DNA from: Brevundimonas terrae
GTDB lineage: Bacteria; Pseudomonadota; Alphaproteobacteria; Caulobacterales; Caulobacteraceae
DNA length: 64,000 bases
Assembly (NCBI RefSeq): GCF_011761985.1
Contig: NZ_JAASQT010000002.1
Coordinates: 1-64,000 of the forward strand
Reading direction: 5' to 3'
How positions within the stretch are numbered: the first letter of the stretch is position 1; every line of letters starts with the position of its first letter. Both the position numbers and the translations under genes were made by a program. The notes beneath the pieces were generated by a model. The model saw only the letters and a list, made by a program, of their open reading frames with translations. It had not been told where the DNA came from and ran no database searches. Positions 25,562 to 34,751 of the stretch are shown one piece after another.

Positions 25562-26407
25562 ATGTCCTATGACGACGATAACCGGGGCTATCCCCAAAAC
25601 GGCCAGCAGAATGGTCGCGATCAGGGCCGTGATCGCGGTGCCTATACGCCGCCGACCGGCGATGACGACCTGCCGTTCAACCGCAGCGGCTATGACCCGC
25701 GCCGCGCACCGGCGTCCAAATCGCCGCCCCTGACCCTGATTATCAGCGCCGTTGTGCTGTTGCTGCTGGTTGTGGCGGTGGCGCTCTTCTATCGCTCGGG
25801 CCTGCGTTCCTCGACCGATGCCCCGCCTGCGGTCGGCACGCCGGTGGAAACCATGAAGGTGGAATCGCCGCTGGACGCCCAGCCGGTTGATCCCGAAGAA
25901 GGCATCCGCGTCTATCGCGATACGGCCGCTCCCGAAGGTGTCACCCCGACCCTGACCCCCGGACCCGAAGAAGTCCTGCCGCGTCCGGCCCCGTCGCTGG
26001 AAGCACCGGCACCGGTTTCGGCAACTCCGCCGCCTGCGCCCAAGGCCGTGACCCAGCCCGCGCCTGTAACAACCGCTCCGGCTCCGGTTAAGGCCGCTCC
26101 GGTCACGACGGCTCCTGCGGCACCCAAGGCTGCAGCCCCTGCGGCTCCGGCTCCCGCCGCGGCCTCCGGCTCGTCGCGCGTCCAGATCGGTGCCTTCTCC
26201 TCGCGTGCCATTGCCGACCAGCAATATGCCAGCGTCGCCGGTCGCCACGGCCAGTATGCTTCGGGTGCCACCAAGGGCATCGAGGCTGTGACCCTGCCGA
26301 ACGGCAACACGGTTTACCGCACCACCTTCAACGGCCTGAGCCGTGAACGGGCCAATGCCTTCTGCGCGGCGATCAAGTCGTCGGGCGGCGACTGCCTCGT
26401 TCGCTAA
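25562..26407 (+). CDS. SPOR-domain cell-envelope protein
   Basis: A 281-residue single-pass membrane protein. The cytoplasmic N-terminus is short and rich in polar residues, the membrane span LTLIISAVVLLLLVVAVALFY is at about 58-78, a long Pro/Ala-rich periplasmic linker follows, and a C-terminal SPOR domain (SRVQIGAFSSRAIADQQYASV... to CLVR) ends the protein. SPOR domains bind denuded peptidoglycan at division sites. It is the first gene of a likely unit with nagZ-scpA-scpB. Confidence 0.9.
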   Translation: MSYDDDNRGYPQNGQQNGRDQGRDRGAYTPPTGDDDLPFNRSGYDPRRAPASKSPPLTLIISAVVLLLLVVAVALFYRSGLRSSTDAPPAVGTPVETMKVESPLDAQPVDPEEGIRVYRDTAAPEGVTPTLTPGPEEVLPRPAPSLEAPAPVSATPPPAPKAVTQPAPVTTAPAPVKAAPVTTAPAAPKAAAPAAPAPAAASGSSRVQIGAFSSRAIADQQYASVAGRHGQYASGATKGIEAVTLPNGNTVYRTTFNGLSRERANAFCAAIKSSGGDCLVR

Positions 26408-26422
26408 GACAGGATCGGGACT

Positions 26423-27487
26423 GTGGTTTCTGCCGTCATTTTCGGCTGTGCGGGTTATCGGCTGTCGGCGGAGGAGAAATCCTTCTTCGCCGAGGCCAAT
26501 CCGTGGGGCTTTATTCTTTTCCGACGCAATGTCGAAAACCCCGATCAGGTAAAGGCTCTGGTCTCAGAGCTTCGCGCCTGTGTGGGCCGTGATGATGCGC
26601 CGGTCCTGATCGATCAGGAAGGCGGGCGTGTGCAACGCCTCGGCCCGCCCTTCTGGCCCAAATATCCGCCGGGTGCCGCCTATCTTCAGGCCGCAGACGG
26701 CGATGTGAACAAGGCGCGCGAACTGGTGCGCCTTGGTGCACGCCTGATGGCGCATGACCTCCATGAACTGGGGATCAATGTGGACTGTGTGCCGGTGCTG
26801 GATGTGCCGGTGCCGGATGCCCACGACATTATCGGTGACCGCGCCTATGCCCGCGATCCGCAGACCGTGGCCCGTCTGGGCCGCGCCGCTGCCGAGGGCA
26901 TGCTGGCGGGCGGTGTCCTGCCGATCATCAAACATATTCCGGGCCATGGCCGTGCCTTTTCGGACAGCCACCATGACCTGCCGGTGGTGGAAACACCGCT
27001 GGAGGAATTGGATGCATGGGACTTTGTGCCCTTCCGCGCCAATTCCGACATGCCGATGGCCATGACCGCCCATGTGGTGTTCACCGCCGTTGACGCCGCC
27101 GAGCCCGCCACCACGTCAAAAGCCGGTATCCGCCTGATGCGCGATCATCTGGGCTTTGGCGGTCTGATCATGTGTGACGACCTGTCGATGAACGCGCTGC
27201 AAGGCACGCTTAAAGACCGTGCCGAACGCTCGATCGCTGCGGGCTGTGACATGCTGCTGCACTGTAATGGCAAGCTGGACGAAATGGCCGAGGTCCTGTC
27301 GGCCACGCCCAAGCTGAAGGGCGAGGCCAAGCAACGCGCCGATGCTGCATTGGCCCGCATTGTCCGCCTGCCCGAACCGCTGGATATCGAGGCTGACCGC
27401 GCCCGCTTCTTTGCGGCGATGGACGGACGTTTTGCGGCCGCTCGCGGCCCTGATGTCGGCGAAGCCCAAGCTCCGGCACTGGCTTAA
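26423..27487 (+). CDS. nagZ: Beta-N-acetylhexosaminidase NagZ
   Basis: A 354-residue GH3 glycosidase of peptidoglycan recycling, removing GlcNAc from anhydromuropeptides in the cytoplasm. It has the substrate loop KHIPGHGRAFSDSHHDLP (catalytic His/Asp dyad of NagZ) and the nucleophile segment MCDDLSMNAL. No signal peptide is present, consistent with a cytosolic enzyme. The start is a GTG 15 nt after the SPOR gene. Confidence 0.93.
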   Translation: MVSAVIFGCAGYRLSAEEKSFFAEANPWGFILFRRNVENPDQVKALVSELRACVGRDDAPVLIDQEGGRVQRLGPPFWPKYPPGAAYLQAADGDVNKARELVRLGARLMAHDLHELGINVDCVPVLDVPVPDAHDIIGDRAYARDPQTVARLGRAAAEGMLAGGVLPIIKHIPGHGRAFSDSHHDLPVVETPLEELDAWDFVPFRANSDMPMAMTAHVVFTAVDAAEPATTSKAGIRLMRDHLGFGGLIMCDDLSMNALQGTLKDRAERSIAAGCDMLLHCNGKLDEMAEVLSATPKLKGEAKQRADAALARIVRLPEPLDIEADRARFFAAMDGRFAAARGPDVGEAQAPALA

Positions 27488-27507
27488 TAGAGAGAGGGCA
27501 GGGGGAA

Positions 27508-28332
27508 ATGACCGACGCCTTCCAGCCCAATCTCGACTTCACCGCGGTCCAGCAGGCCGAGGAGAAGGAAACCTTTGTCGTCGATCTCGAAGGTTATGAA
27601 GGCCCACTGCACGTCCTGCTGGAACTGGCACGCGGGCAAAAGGTGGACCTGTTAAAACTGTCCATCACCCGCTTGGCCGAACAATATCTGCTGTTCGTTC
27701 ATGAAGCGCGCCGCCGCAACTTCTCGCTGGCCGCCGACTATCTGGTGATGGCCTCGTGGCTGGCCTATCTCAAGTCGCGCCTGCTGATTCCGCGCAACGA
27801 AAAGGACAAGGGCGAGGAGCCGCCCGCCGAGCAGATGGCCGCCGCACTGGCCTTTCGCCTGCAAAAGCTGGAAGCCATGCGTACCGCCGTCGCCAACCTG
27901 ACCAAGCGCCCGCAACTGGGGCGCGATGTCTTTATGCGCGGCGATCCCGAACAGACAGTCATCATCCCTTCCGATCAGGTGGATGCCAGCCTGTACGAAC
28001 TGATGGGTGCCTATGTGCATCAGCGCATCAAACAAGAACGCCGCAACTATAATCCCGGCCAGCGCGTCGAGGCCTTCCAACTGGAAGCCGCCCGTGACTG
28101 GCTGCGCGAAATCATGCCGCGCCTTGCCGACTGGACACCGCTGGAACGGGTGGCCCCGCAACGCCCCGACGACCATGACGGCCCGACACAGGCCAGCTAT
28201 ACGGCCTCGACCCTGTCGGCTTCGCTGGAACTGGTGAAAGAAGGCGGCATGGATATCCGGCAGGAAAAGCCCTTTGACGAAATCTGGTTGAAACGCCGTG
28301 GACCCTGTGAGCCTCTGGAGCTGACACCGTGA
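27508..28332 (+). CDS. scpA: Segregation and condensation protein A
   Basis: A 274-residue kleisin of the SMC-ScpAB condensin. The N-terminal VDLEGYEGPLHVLLELARGQKVDLLKLSITRLAEQY is the ScpA hallmark, which binds the SMC neck. The C-terminal winged-helix region carries FDEIWLKRR. A good ribosome-binding site (AGGGGGAA) precedes the ATG. Its stop overlaps the scpB GTG by 4 nt. Confidence 0.95.
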   Translation: MTDAFQPNLDFTAVQQAEEKETFVVDLEGYEGPLHVLLELARGQKVDLLKLSITRLAEQYLLFVHEARRRNFSLAADYLVMASWLAYLKSRLLIPRNEKDKGEEPPAEQMAAALAFRLQKLEAMRTAVANLTKRPQLGRDVFMRGDPEQTVIIPSDQVDASLYELMGAYVHQRIKQERRNYNPGQRVEAFQLEAARDWLREIMPRLADWTPLERVAPQRPDDHDGPTQASYTASTLSASLELVKEGGMDIRQEKPFDEIWLKRRGPCEPLELTP

Positions 28333-29003
28333 GCCTCGACTTCACCCCCGACCACGAAGAAATCGAACGCCGCATCGAGGCGCTACTTTTTGCCGCAGCG
28401 GCCCCGCTGTCGCGCGAAGAGCTGTCACGTCGCCTGCCCGAAGGGGCCGATGTGTCCGGTGCCCTGACCGCGCTTCAACAACGCTATGCCGGACGCGGTG
28501 TCGAACTGGACTGTGTGGCGGGGCGCTATCGTTTTCGCACCGCCGAGGACCTCGGCTTCCTGATGACCGAAGAGCGCGAGGAACCGCGCCGTCTGTCCAA
28601 GGCGGCCTTGGAAACCCTCGCCATCATTGCCTATCACCAGCCCTGCACCCGTGCCGAGGTTGAAAGCGTGCGCGGCGTTTCCCTGTCCAAAGGCACGCTG
28701 GATGTGCTGCTGGAGATGGGTTTTGTGCGGCTGCGCGGGCGTCGCCGTACACCGGGGCGGCCTGTGACCTATGGTACGAGCGACCGATTCCTCGAACATT
28801 TCGGCCTTGCCGGTCTTTATGATCTGCCGGGCGTACAGGAAATGAAGGCGGCGGGTTTGCTGGACCTGTCCATGCCTGTGGGCTTTGAAGTGCCCGATCC
28901 GTCGCTGGTGTCCGATGAAGACGGCGAGGATTTGCTGTCGGGTATCGATCCGGATACCCCCGAGTTTGCACAGGATTTCGTCACCGAAGACAGCGAGTCG
29001 TAG
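28329..29003 (+). CDS. scpB: Segregation and condensation protein B
   Basis: A 224-residue partner of ScpA made of two winged-helix domains: IERRIEALLFAAAAPLSREELSRRL at the start and LSKAALETLAIIAYHQPCTRAEVESVRGV in the middle. It dimerises and binds ScpA to regulate SMC. The GTG start overlaps the scpA stop (GTGA), indicating coupled translation. Confidence 0.95.
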   Translation: MSLDFTPDHEEIERRIEALLFAAAAPLSREELSRRLPEGADVSGALTALQQRYAGRGVELDCVAGRYRFRTAEDLGFLMTEEREEPRRLSKAALETLAIIAYHQPCTRAEVESVRGVSLSKGTLDVLLEMGFVRLRGRRRTPGRPVTYGTSDRFLEHFGLAGLYDLPGVQEMKAAGLLDLSMPVGFEVPDPSLVSDEDGEDLLSGIDPDTPEFAQDFVTEDSES

Positions 29004-29079
29004 ACGAAAGGGCGATGCAAGCTCGCACCTCCATAAGAAATCGCTGAAAATCATGCACTTAAGTCGCGTCTTGTTCGCC

Positions 29080-29108
29080 TTGACCTGAAGCCCCTGCATC
29101 TGTAGGTT
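29080..29108 (+). promoter_or_regulatory. Candidate promoter of the Fo operon
   Basis: TTGACC (29080-29085) and TAGGTT (29103-29108) are separated by 17 bp and lie 54 bp before the atpI start. This is a reasonable sigma-70-type promoter. Confidence 0.4.
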
Positions 29109-29161
29109 CCGCGCGAAATTCAGACCCCTGCCGAACTTGTTTGGCTCTGAGCGAATTGGCC

Positions 29162-29530
29162 ATGTCCTCACCTAAGGAATCGCGCGAAGAGGCGATCGCA
29201 CGCCTCGCCAAAAGCGCTTCTGCACTTGAGGCGCGGACTCGGACCGAAGTTGTTGCTTCGGCCGAGGCTCAGAAGGTCGTCAGTCAGGCTTGGCGCATCG
29301 TCGCCGAACTGGTGGGCGGCGTCTTTATTGGTCTGGGTATCGGGGCTGGTATCGACTTCATGTTCGATACCCGTCCTGTAGGCATAGTGGGCGGTGTCCT
29401 TTTGGGCTTCGCTCTGTCCATTTTTATGGCCCGTCGTACAGCCAACCGGCTGATGGCAGAGGCCAAGGCACTCGGTGAAGTCCCTGCGGGCGAGCCGGAT
29501 GTCGAGCTAAACGAAGACGAGGAACGATAG
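29162..29530 (+). CDS. atpI: ATP synthase assembly protein AtpI
   Basis: A 122-residue protein with two membrane segments (WRIVAELVGGVFIGLGIGAGIDF and VGIVGGVLLGFALSIFMA), the usual AtpI/AtpQ layout. It helps assemble the c-ring and may influence Mg2+ supply. The ATG at 29162 is preferred over a TTG at 29141. It is the first gene of atpI-B-E-F'-F. Confidence 0.9.
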   Translation: MSSPKESREEAIARLAKSASALEARTRTEVVASAEAQKVVSQAWRIVAELVGGVFIGLGIGAGIDFMFDTRPVGIVGGVLLGFALSIFMARRTANRLMAEAKALGEVPAGEPDVELNEDEER

Positions 29531-29535
29531 GCTCC

Positions 29536-30324
29536 ATGGCCGGTCCGATTGAACAATTTGAGGTCAAGCCGCTCGTTGAGCTCGGCACGGTCAATGTTCC
29601 CGTTCTGGGCGAACAACTGATCGCCATCACCAATTCGCACGTCGCTATGACGCTGGCGTTTGCGGCTGTGGTGGGCTTCCTGACGCTGGCTACCAGCAAG
29701 AATTCCGTCGTTCCGGGCCGTATGCAGGCTGCGGGCGAAACCATGTTCGGCATGGTGGATGGTCTGACCTCGTCGATCATCGGTCACGAGGGCAAGAAAT
29801 ACTTCCCGTTCGCCTTCACCATGTTCATGCTGGTTCTGTCGATGAACCTGCTGGGTATGTTCCTGACCTTCACGGCGACGTCGCAACTGGCCGTCACCAT
29901 GACGCTGGGCCTGATCTCCTTCCTGACCGTTGTCGTTGTCGGCTTCGTCAAGAACGGTCTGGGCTTCTTCAAGCTGTTCTGGCCTGTGGGCGCGCCGCTG
30001 CTGCTGCGTCCGGTTGTCGGCCTGATCGAGTTTGTTTCGTTCCTGCTGCGTCCGGCCACCCTGGCCCTTCGTCTGTTCGGCAACATGCTGGGCGGCCACG
30101 TTGCCCTTAAGATTTTTGCTCAGTTTGTTGTACAACTGGGTGCTGTGGCCATCGCCACCGGCGGTATCGCCTACGCCTTCTTCGGCGTCGCGGCGCTGTC
30201 GCTGGGCATGACTGTTGCGATGACCGCACTAGAGTTTCTGGTGGCCTTCCTTCAGGCCTTCGTTTTCACTGTTCTGACCTGCATCTACCTCAATGATGTG
30301 GTCAACCTGGGTGAAGGCCACTAA
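29536..30324 (+). CDS. atpB: ATP synthase Fo subunit a
   Basis: A 262-residue membrane subunit forming the proton half-channels. The essential arginine lies in RPATLALRLFGNMLGGH (about residue 178), with the C-terminal helix LEFLVAFLQAFVFTVLTCIYLNDV. It starts 5 nt after atpI. The F1 subunit genes are not here, as usual in alphaproteobacteria. Confidence 0.96.
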   Translation: MAGPIEQFEVKPLVELGTVNVPVLGEQLIAITNSHVAMTLAFAAVVGFLTLATSKNSVVPGRMQAAGETMFGMVDGLTSSIIGHEGKKYFPFAFTMFMLVLSMNLLGMFLTFTATSQLAVTMTLGLISFLTVVVVGFVKNGLGFFKLFWPVGAPLLLRPVVGLIEFVSFLLRPATLALRLFGNMLGGHVALKIFAQFVVQLGAVAIATGGIAYAFFGVAALSLGMTVAMTALEFLVAFLQAFVFTVLTCIYLNDVVNLGEGH

Positions 30325-30385
30325 GGCCTGAAACCAGTTCGCTTAAACCCTACCTTCTAACGCTCTCTCGATTTAGGAAATCATC

Positions 30386-30610
30386 ATGGAAGCTGAAGCC
30401 GCAAAGTACATCGGCGCTGGTCTGGCCACCCTCGGCATGATCGGTTCGGCCCTGGCCGTTGGTAACATCTTCGGTCAATTCCTGGCTGGCGCTCTGCGCA
30501 ACCCGGCAGCTGCTGCCGCTCAAGTCGGCAACCTGTTCGTGGGTGCCGCTCTGGCAGAAGCCCTGGGCATCCTGGCCTTCGTGCTGGGCGTCCTGATGAT
30601 CTTCGGCTAA
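30386..30610 (+). CDS. atpE: ATP synthase Fo subunit c
   Basis: A 74-residue hairpin of two helices. The proton-carrying carboxylate is the Glu in GAALAEALGILAF (about residue 58), and the loop has the conserved RNPAAA. An AGGA ribosome-binding site is present. It is followed by a 12-bp stem-loop at 30641. Confidence 0.96.
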   Translation: MEAEAAKYIGAGLATLGMIGSALAVGNIFGQFLAGALRNPAAAAAQVGNLFVGAALAEALGILAFVLGVLMIFG

Positions 30611-30640
30611 ATCTAGCCTCACGAAGACCACACAGTATCG

Positions 30641-30669
30641 ACGGCGCGTAGGTTCGTCCTACGCGCCGT
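30641..30669 (+). other. Intra-operon stem-loop after atpE
   Basis: ACGGCGCGTAGG-ttcgt-CCTACGCGCCGT is a perfect 12-bp stem with no T-run after it. It lies between atpE and atpF'. It may stabilise the atpE mRNA end or act as a partial terminator, helping produce excess subunit c. This role is inference. Confidence 0.6.
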
Positions 30670-30695
30670 TGTCCTGATCTATAGACAGACGGACC

Positions 30696-31259
30696 ATGGC
30701 CGCAGAACCCACACTAGAAGCACCGATCGGCGACGTAGCCGCCGAGACCCATGCCTCCACCGAGCACGCCTCGGGCGGCCTGCCCCAGTTCGAAATGCAG
30801 CACTGGGCCGGCCAGATCGGCTACCTGCTGATCCTGTTCGCCATCACCTATGTGCTGATTGCCAAGGTGTTCGCGCCGCGTATGCGCCGCGTCATCGACG
30901 AACGTGCCGAAACCATCGACGGTGCTATTGCCACCGCCCGTTCGGTTCAGGCCGAAGCTGAAGCTCAAGCCGAAGCTGCCCGCGCCGAGGTCGACAAGGC
31001 CCGCGCCGACGCCCGCGCCACCGCAGCCGCTGCGAAGGCCCGCGTCACCGAAGAATTCAACGCCCGTCTGGCTGCCGACGAAGCTGTCGTCGGTGCCCGT
31101 ATCGCCGAGGCCGAGGCCAAGATTGCCGCGACCCGCGATGCCGCCATGGGTAACGTCACCACCATCGCTACCGACGCCACCAGCGCTATGGTCGAGCGTC
31201 TGACCGGCAAGGCACCGACCGCTGCCGAGCTGAGCGCGACCATCAAGGGAGCTGCCTGA
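30696..31259 (+). CDS. atpF': ATP synthase Fo subunit b'
   Basis: A 187-residue peripheral-stalk subunit. One N-terminal membrane span (GQIGYLLILFAITYVLIAKVF at about 45-65) is followed by a long Ala/Glu-rich coiled coil. It has an acidic pre-membrane extension typical of b'. It forms a heterodimer with the b subunit encoded next, 1 nt downstream. Confidence 0.92.
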   Translation: MAAEPTLEAPIGDVAAETHASTEHASGGLPQFEMQHWAGQIGYLLILFAITYVLIAKVFAPRMRRVIDERAETIDGAIATARSVQAEAEAQAEAARAEVDKARADARATAAAAKARVTEEFNARLAADEAVVGARIAEAEAKIAATRDAAMGNVTTIATDATSAMVERLTGKAPTAAELSATIKGAA

Positions 31260-31260
31260 T

Positions 31261-31776
31261 ATGCCCGCTTTTCTGACTGGCCATTTCTGGGACATCTCCA
31301 ACCCTGAATTCTGGGTTGCCATCGGCCTGCTGGTCTTCTTTGCCATCGTCATCATGGCTGGTGTGCCGAAACTGGTTGCTGCCGGTCTTGATGCCAAGGC
31401 CTCCAAGATCCAGTCCGACCTCGACGAAGCCGCCCGTCTGCGTGCCGAAGCCGAAGCCATGCTGGCCCAGATCCGCAAGGAAAAGGCCGAGGCCGAAGCT
31501 CAAGCTGCCGAACTGCTGGCCACTGCCGAAGCCGAGGCCAAGCGCCTCGAAGCCGAAGCCAAGGTCCGTATCGAAGAATCGACCGCTCGTCGTGAAGCTC
31601 TGGCCGAGCGCCGCATCGCTCAGGCCGAAGCCGAAGCCACCCGTGAAGTGAAGTCGGCTGCGGCTGACCTCGCTGCCAAGGCGGCTCAGGACATCCTCGC
31701 GGCCCGCATCGCCGGTGCCAAGAGCGATCCGGCTCTGGACGCAGCCATCGGCCAGCTGGCCGGCAAGCTGAACTAA
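31261..31776 (+). CDS. atpF: ATP synthase Fo subunit b
   Basis: A 171-residue peripheral-stalk subunit. The membrane span FWVAIGLLVFFAIVIMAGV is at about 16-34, and the rest is an Ala/Glu/Lys coiled coil. It is last in the operon, followed by a strong terminator. Confidence 0.93.
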   Translation: MPAFLTGHFWDISNPEFWVAIGLLVFFAIVIMAGVPKLVAAGLDAKASKIQSDLDEAARLRAEAEAMLAQIRKEKAEAEAQAAELLATAEAEAKRLEAEAKVRIEESTARREALAERRIAQAEAEATREVKSAAADLAAKAAQDILAARIAGAKSDPALDAAIGQLAGKLN

Positions 31777-31805
31777 AACTTTCTGGCCGCAAGGTCTGAA
31801 ACGTC

Positions 31806-31837
31806 AAAAGGCCCCGCTTTTCTGCGGGGCCTTTTTT
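31806..31837 (+). terminator. Rho-independent terminator of the Fo operon
   Basis: AAAAGGCCCCGC and GCGGGGCCTTTTTT form a 12-bp stem ending in a T-tract, 30 bp after the atpF stop. Confidence 0.95.
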
Positions 31838-31878
31838 CGTAACCTTATAGGCCGTATCGGCCCTTTGCTGTTCCGCGC

Positions 31879-32349
31879 CTAGTGGGCGGGGGCAGCGCCC
31901 GCTGGATGGATGTGATGTTTGTCACGTTGCAGCAGACGGTTGAACGTAGAACCCAGCACAGCGCCATAGACGGCGTGGGTGGCCAGCATCCAGGCGATGA
32001 TATCGAAACCGCCGGAAGGCAGGATGCGCTGACCGGGGACGATCATGATGACGTAGATCATCAATACGACCCATGCCCCGACAGCAAAGGTGATGCCCTT
32101 GGCCATTGGAACCTTGGTCGGCAGGCGATCATAGATCAGGCCAAAGGCCGTCCCCAGGATCACGATACCCATAAAGATGTGCAACGCCCATCCGGCTGCA
32201 ACATTGCCGGTCATGCCGAACATCTTTGCGACGATCAGCGGAAAAGCGGGGAACATCTTGAGTGCGAACATATTAACGGCCTCAAGGACCGAGACAACTG
32301 CAGTTGCAGCCACACCGGCAATCATGCCGTTTTTTACGCGTGACATCAT
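31879..32349 (-). CDS. Four-span membrane protein of unknown function
   Basis: A 156-residue protein with four membrane segments (about residues 10-30, 48-68, 84-106 and 118-138). It resembles the poorly described DUF6789-type membrane proteins: MFGMTGNVAAGWALHIFMGIVILGTAFGLIY and HAVYGAVLGSTF. The C-terminal tail is His-rich (DKHHIHPAGAAPAH). ATG 32349 lies downstream of GGAGG. No functional motif. Confidence 0.75.
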   Translation of the reverse strand: MMSRVKNGMIAGVAATAVVSVLEAVNMFALKMFPAFPLIVAKMFGMTGNVAAGWALHIFMGIVILGTAFGLIYDRLPTKVPMAKGITFAVGAWVVLMIYVIMIVPGQRILPSGGFDIIAWMLATHAVYGAVLGSTFNRLLQRDKHHIHPAGAAPAH

Positions 32350-32512
32350 TAGTATAGCGCCTCCCAACGCCAACACACCGAGACTACGCACAACCAGAGT
32401 ATGCCATTTTCGAGCGAATGTCGAAAAACAGCGTTCACTTTAGCGTGCGAGCCTTGGCCATAAGGCGCAACAAGGCGATCTGCGGGGCAGGAGAGGGGTC
32501 TGTAGGTCGGTT

Positions 32513-32959
32513 TTAGAAGTGGCGCTTGCGGGCGGTACGCAGGCCGCGCGTGCGGTTACGCATGGCACGGCGGTACATGCAGCGGATACGGCGGCGCATA
32601 CGCGGCAGGGCGCGGTGACGCTTGGAGCGCACCACCATCTTCTCGACGCGCAGGGCCTGTTGCCAGAACACCGGCGCGATCTCGGGGTTTTTGCGCATCA
32701 GGCGACGGAACGGGTAGACCCATTTCGGCTTGGCCCGCTGTGCCTTGATGAACTGGCGCTTGGCCCAGTACGAATGGCGCAGCACCACGATCAGACCCAG
32801 CGTGATCACCGGAATACCGCCCGGACCCGGCAGGGGCGAGATGATGATCCCGACCAGGATAATGAACACACCCAGCGTCATCATGGCCAAACGGCGCATG
32901 CGGTTCTTCGACGCCGGACGGCGCGAAGGTTGCGGCAGGGAGGTCAGAACCAGAGACAC
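32513..32959 (-). CDS. Small membrane protein with PGPG motif and very basic tail
   Basis: A 148-residue protein. One hydrophobic hairpin (LAMMTLGVFIILVGIIISPLPGPGGIPVITLGLIVVL) carries the PLPGPG turn of PGPGW-type membrane proteins. The C-terminal 60 residues are extremely rich in Arg and Lys (RMRRRIRCMYRRAMRNRTRG), suggesting binding to nucleic acid or acidic lipid. The function is unknown. A GTG start at 32959 is used, and a later ATG at 32899 is possible. Confidence 0.75.
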   Translation of the reverse strand: MSLVLTSLPQPSRRPASKNRMRRLAMMTLGVFIILVGIIISPLPGPGGIPVITLGLIVVLRHSYWAKRQFIKAQRAKPKWVYPFRRLMRKNPEIAPVFWQQALRVEKMVVRSKRHRALPRMRRRIRCMYRRAMRNRTRGLRTARKRHF

Positions 32960-33103
32960 GGGCGCAGCAGTCTTTTCGGGAGGAATCGGGAAACGTCTAA
33001 AGGCACAAATCGGGGAGAACTAAATCGATGACCGATATCAACCTAGATTGGTGGCCGAACCATGACTGCTAGGTGAACAAGGTGTCATGACCCCACAAAA
33101 GAA

Positions 33104-33131
33104 AACGCCGTGTCCCGAAAGACACGGCGTT
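33104..33131 (-). terminator. Rho-independent terminator of the gcv operon
   Basis: AACGCCGTGTC/GACACGGCGTT stem (11 bp), followed on the minus strand by TTTCTTTTG, 28 bp after the gcvPB stop. Confidence 0.9.
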
Positions 33132-33158
33132 GCTTTGGTCAGGGTTTGTCAACCGGCC

Positions 33159-34736
33159 TTAGGCGGCGTGGTTGGAGCCTTCCGGCTTGACCCAGCGCAG
33201 CTTGGGCGAGCGGGCCGCACGGGTCTCGTCCAGACGACGCATCGGGGCGTGGAACGGTGCGCCCTTGAAGCGTTCGACGTCACCGTCCTTCGCGGCCTGC
33301 GCCAGCAGACGCATGGCGTGGATGAAGCGATCCAGCTCGGCCTTGGATTCCGTCTCGGTCGGCTCGATCAGCATCGCACCGTGTACCACCAGCGGGAAGT
33401 ACATGGTCATCGGGTGGAAGCCCTCGTCGATCATCGCCTTGGCGAAGTCGAGCGTGGTGATGTCCGTGCCCTTCAGCCATTCGTCGTCGAACAGGGCCTC
33501 GTGCATGCACGGGCCGTCCGGGAAGGCCGGGCTCATCAGGTCTTCCAGACGGGCCTTGATGTAGTTGGCGTTCAGCACGGCATCCTCGGCGACCTGACGC
33601 AGACCGTCAGAACCGTGGGACATCATGTAGCTGAGGGCGCGCACATACATGCCCATTTGCCCCTGGAAGGCGCACAGACGGCCAAAGGCCTGCTCGGCCT
33701 CGTCCTCTTCACGCTCGACCAGTTTGTAGCCGTCACCCGTGTTCACGACCCAAGGGGCGGGTGCGAACGGGGCGAGGGCTTCGGACAGCACGACCGGACC
33801 TGCGCCCGGACCGCCGCCGCCGTGCGGCGTCGAGAAGGTCTTGTGCAGGTTGATGTGCATGGCATCGACGCCCAGATCGCCCGGACGCACGCGACCGACG
33901 ATGGCGTTGAAGTTGGCACCGTCACAATAGAAATAGGCACCGGCCTCGTGGGTCAGGCGGCTGATTTCCATGATGTCGCGCTCGAACAGACCGCAGGTGT
34001 TCGGGTTGGTGACCATGATGGCCGCCACGTCCGGACCCAGCTTGCTCGCCAGATCGGCCACGTCCACGCGACCGTCATCGGTCTGGGCCACTTCCACGAC
34101 CGAATAGCCAACGAAGGCTGCGGTCGCAGGGTTGGTGCCGTGCGCCGAGGTCGGCACCAGCACCTTGCGGCGCTGCTCGTGCTCGCCCTTGGCTTCGTGG
34201 GCGGCGCGGATAGCCATCAGGCCGCACAGTTCACCGTGCGCGCCTGCCTTGGGCGACAGTGCAACCGCCGGCATGCCCGTCAGGGTGGTCAGCCAGTGCG
34301 ACAGGGTATCCATCAGCTCCAGCGCGCCCTGAACCGTCGATTGCGGTTGCAGCGGGTGGATGTCCGAGAAACCGGCCAAGCGGGCCATCTTCTCGTTCAG
34401 ACGCGGATTGTGCTTCATCGTGCACGAACCCAGCGGATAGATGGCCAGATCGATGGCGTGGTTCTTCTGGCTCAGGCGCACATAGTGGCGCATGGCTTCC
34501 GGCTCCGACAGACCGGGCAGGCCGATCGGGTCGCGACGGACCAGATCACCGAGGTCCGAACCATCGGTTTTCGGTGTCGGCAGATCGACGCCGGTCTTGC
34601 CCCAGCCTTCGCCTTCGAAGATCAGGGCCTCGTCCTGCAACAGACCGCGACCGCCCGTCAGGGTCGGGTGCTTGTAGTCATTGTCCGGCAGGGTGTTTGG
34701 GGTGGTCGGACGGCCGACAGTGTTCATCGTGCTCAT
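33159..34736 (-). CDS. gcvPB: Glycine dehydrogenase (decarboxylating) subunit 2
   Basis: A 525-residue PLP-binding half of the split P-protein of the glycine cleavage system. The PLP lysine lies in MHINLHKTFSTPHGGGGPG at about residue 285. YPLGSCTMKHNPR and LSPKAGAHGE are P-protein signatures. It acts with GcvPA to decarboxylate glycine onto the lipoyl arm of GcvH. It is the last gene of the riboswitch-controlled operon, starting 15 nt after gcvPA. Confidence 0.95.
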   Translation of the reverse strand: MSTMNTVGRPTTPNTLPDNDYKHPTLTGGRGLLQDEALIFEGEGWGKTGVDLPTPKTDGSDLGDLVRRDPIGLPGLSEPEAMRHYVRLSQKNHAIDLAIYPLGSCTMKHNPRLNEKMARLAGFSDIHPLQPQSTVQGALELMDTLSHWLTTLTGMPAVALSPKAGAHGELCGLMAIRAAHEAKGEHEQRRKVLVPTSAHGTNPATAAFVGYSVVEVAQTDDGRVDVADLASKLGPDVAAIMVTNPNTCGLFERDIMEISRLTHEAGAYFYCDGANFNAIVGRVRPGDLGVDAMHINLHKTFSTPHGGGGPGAGPVVLSEALAPFAPAPWVVNTGDGYKLVEREEDEAEQAFGRLCAFQGQMGMYVRALSYMMSHGSDGLRQVAEDAVLNANYIKARLEDLMSPAFPDGPCMHEALFDDEWLKGTDITTLDFAKAMIDEGFHPMTMYFPLVVHGAMLIEPTETESKAELDRFIHAMRLLAQAAKDGDVERFKGAPFHAPMRRLDETRAARSPKLRWVKPEGSNHAA

Positions 34737-34751
34737 ATTATCAATCTCCCC

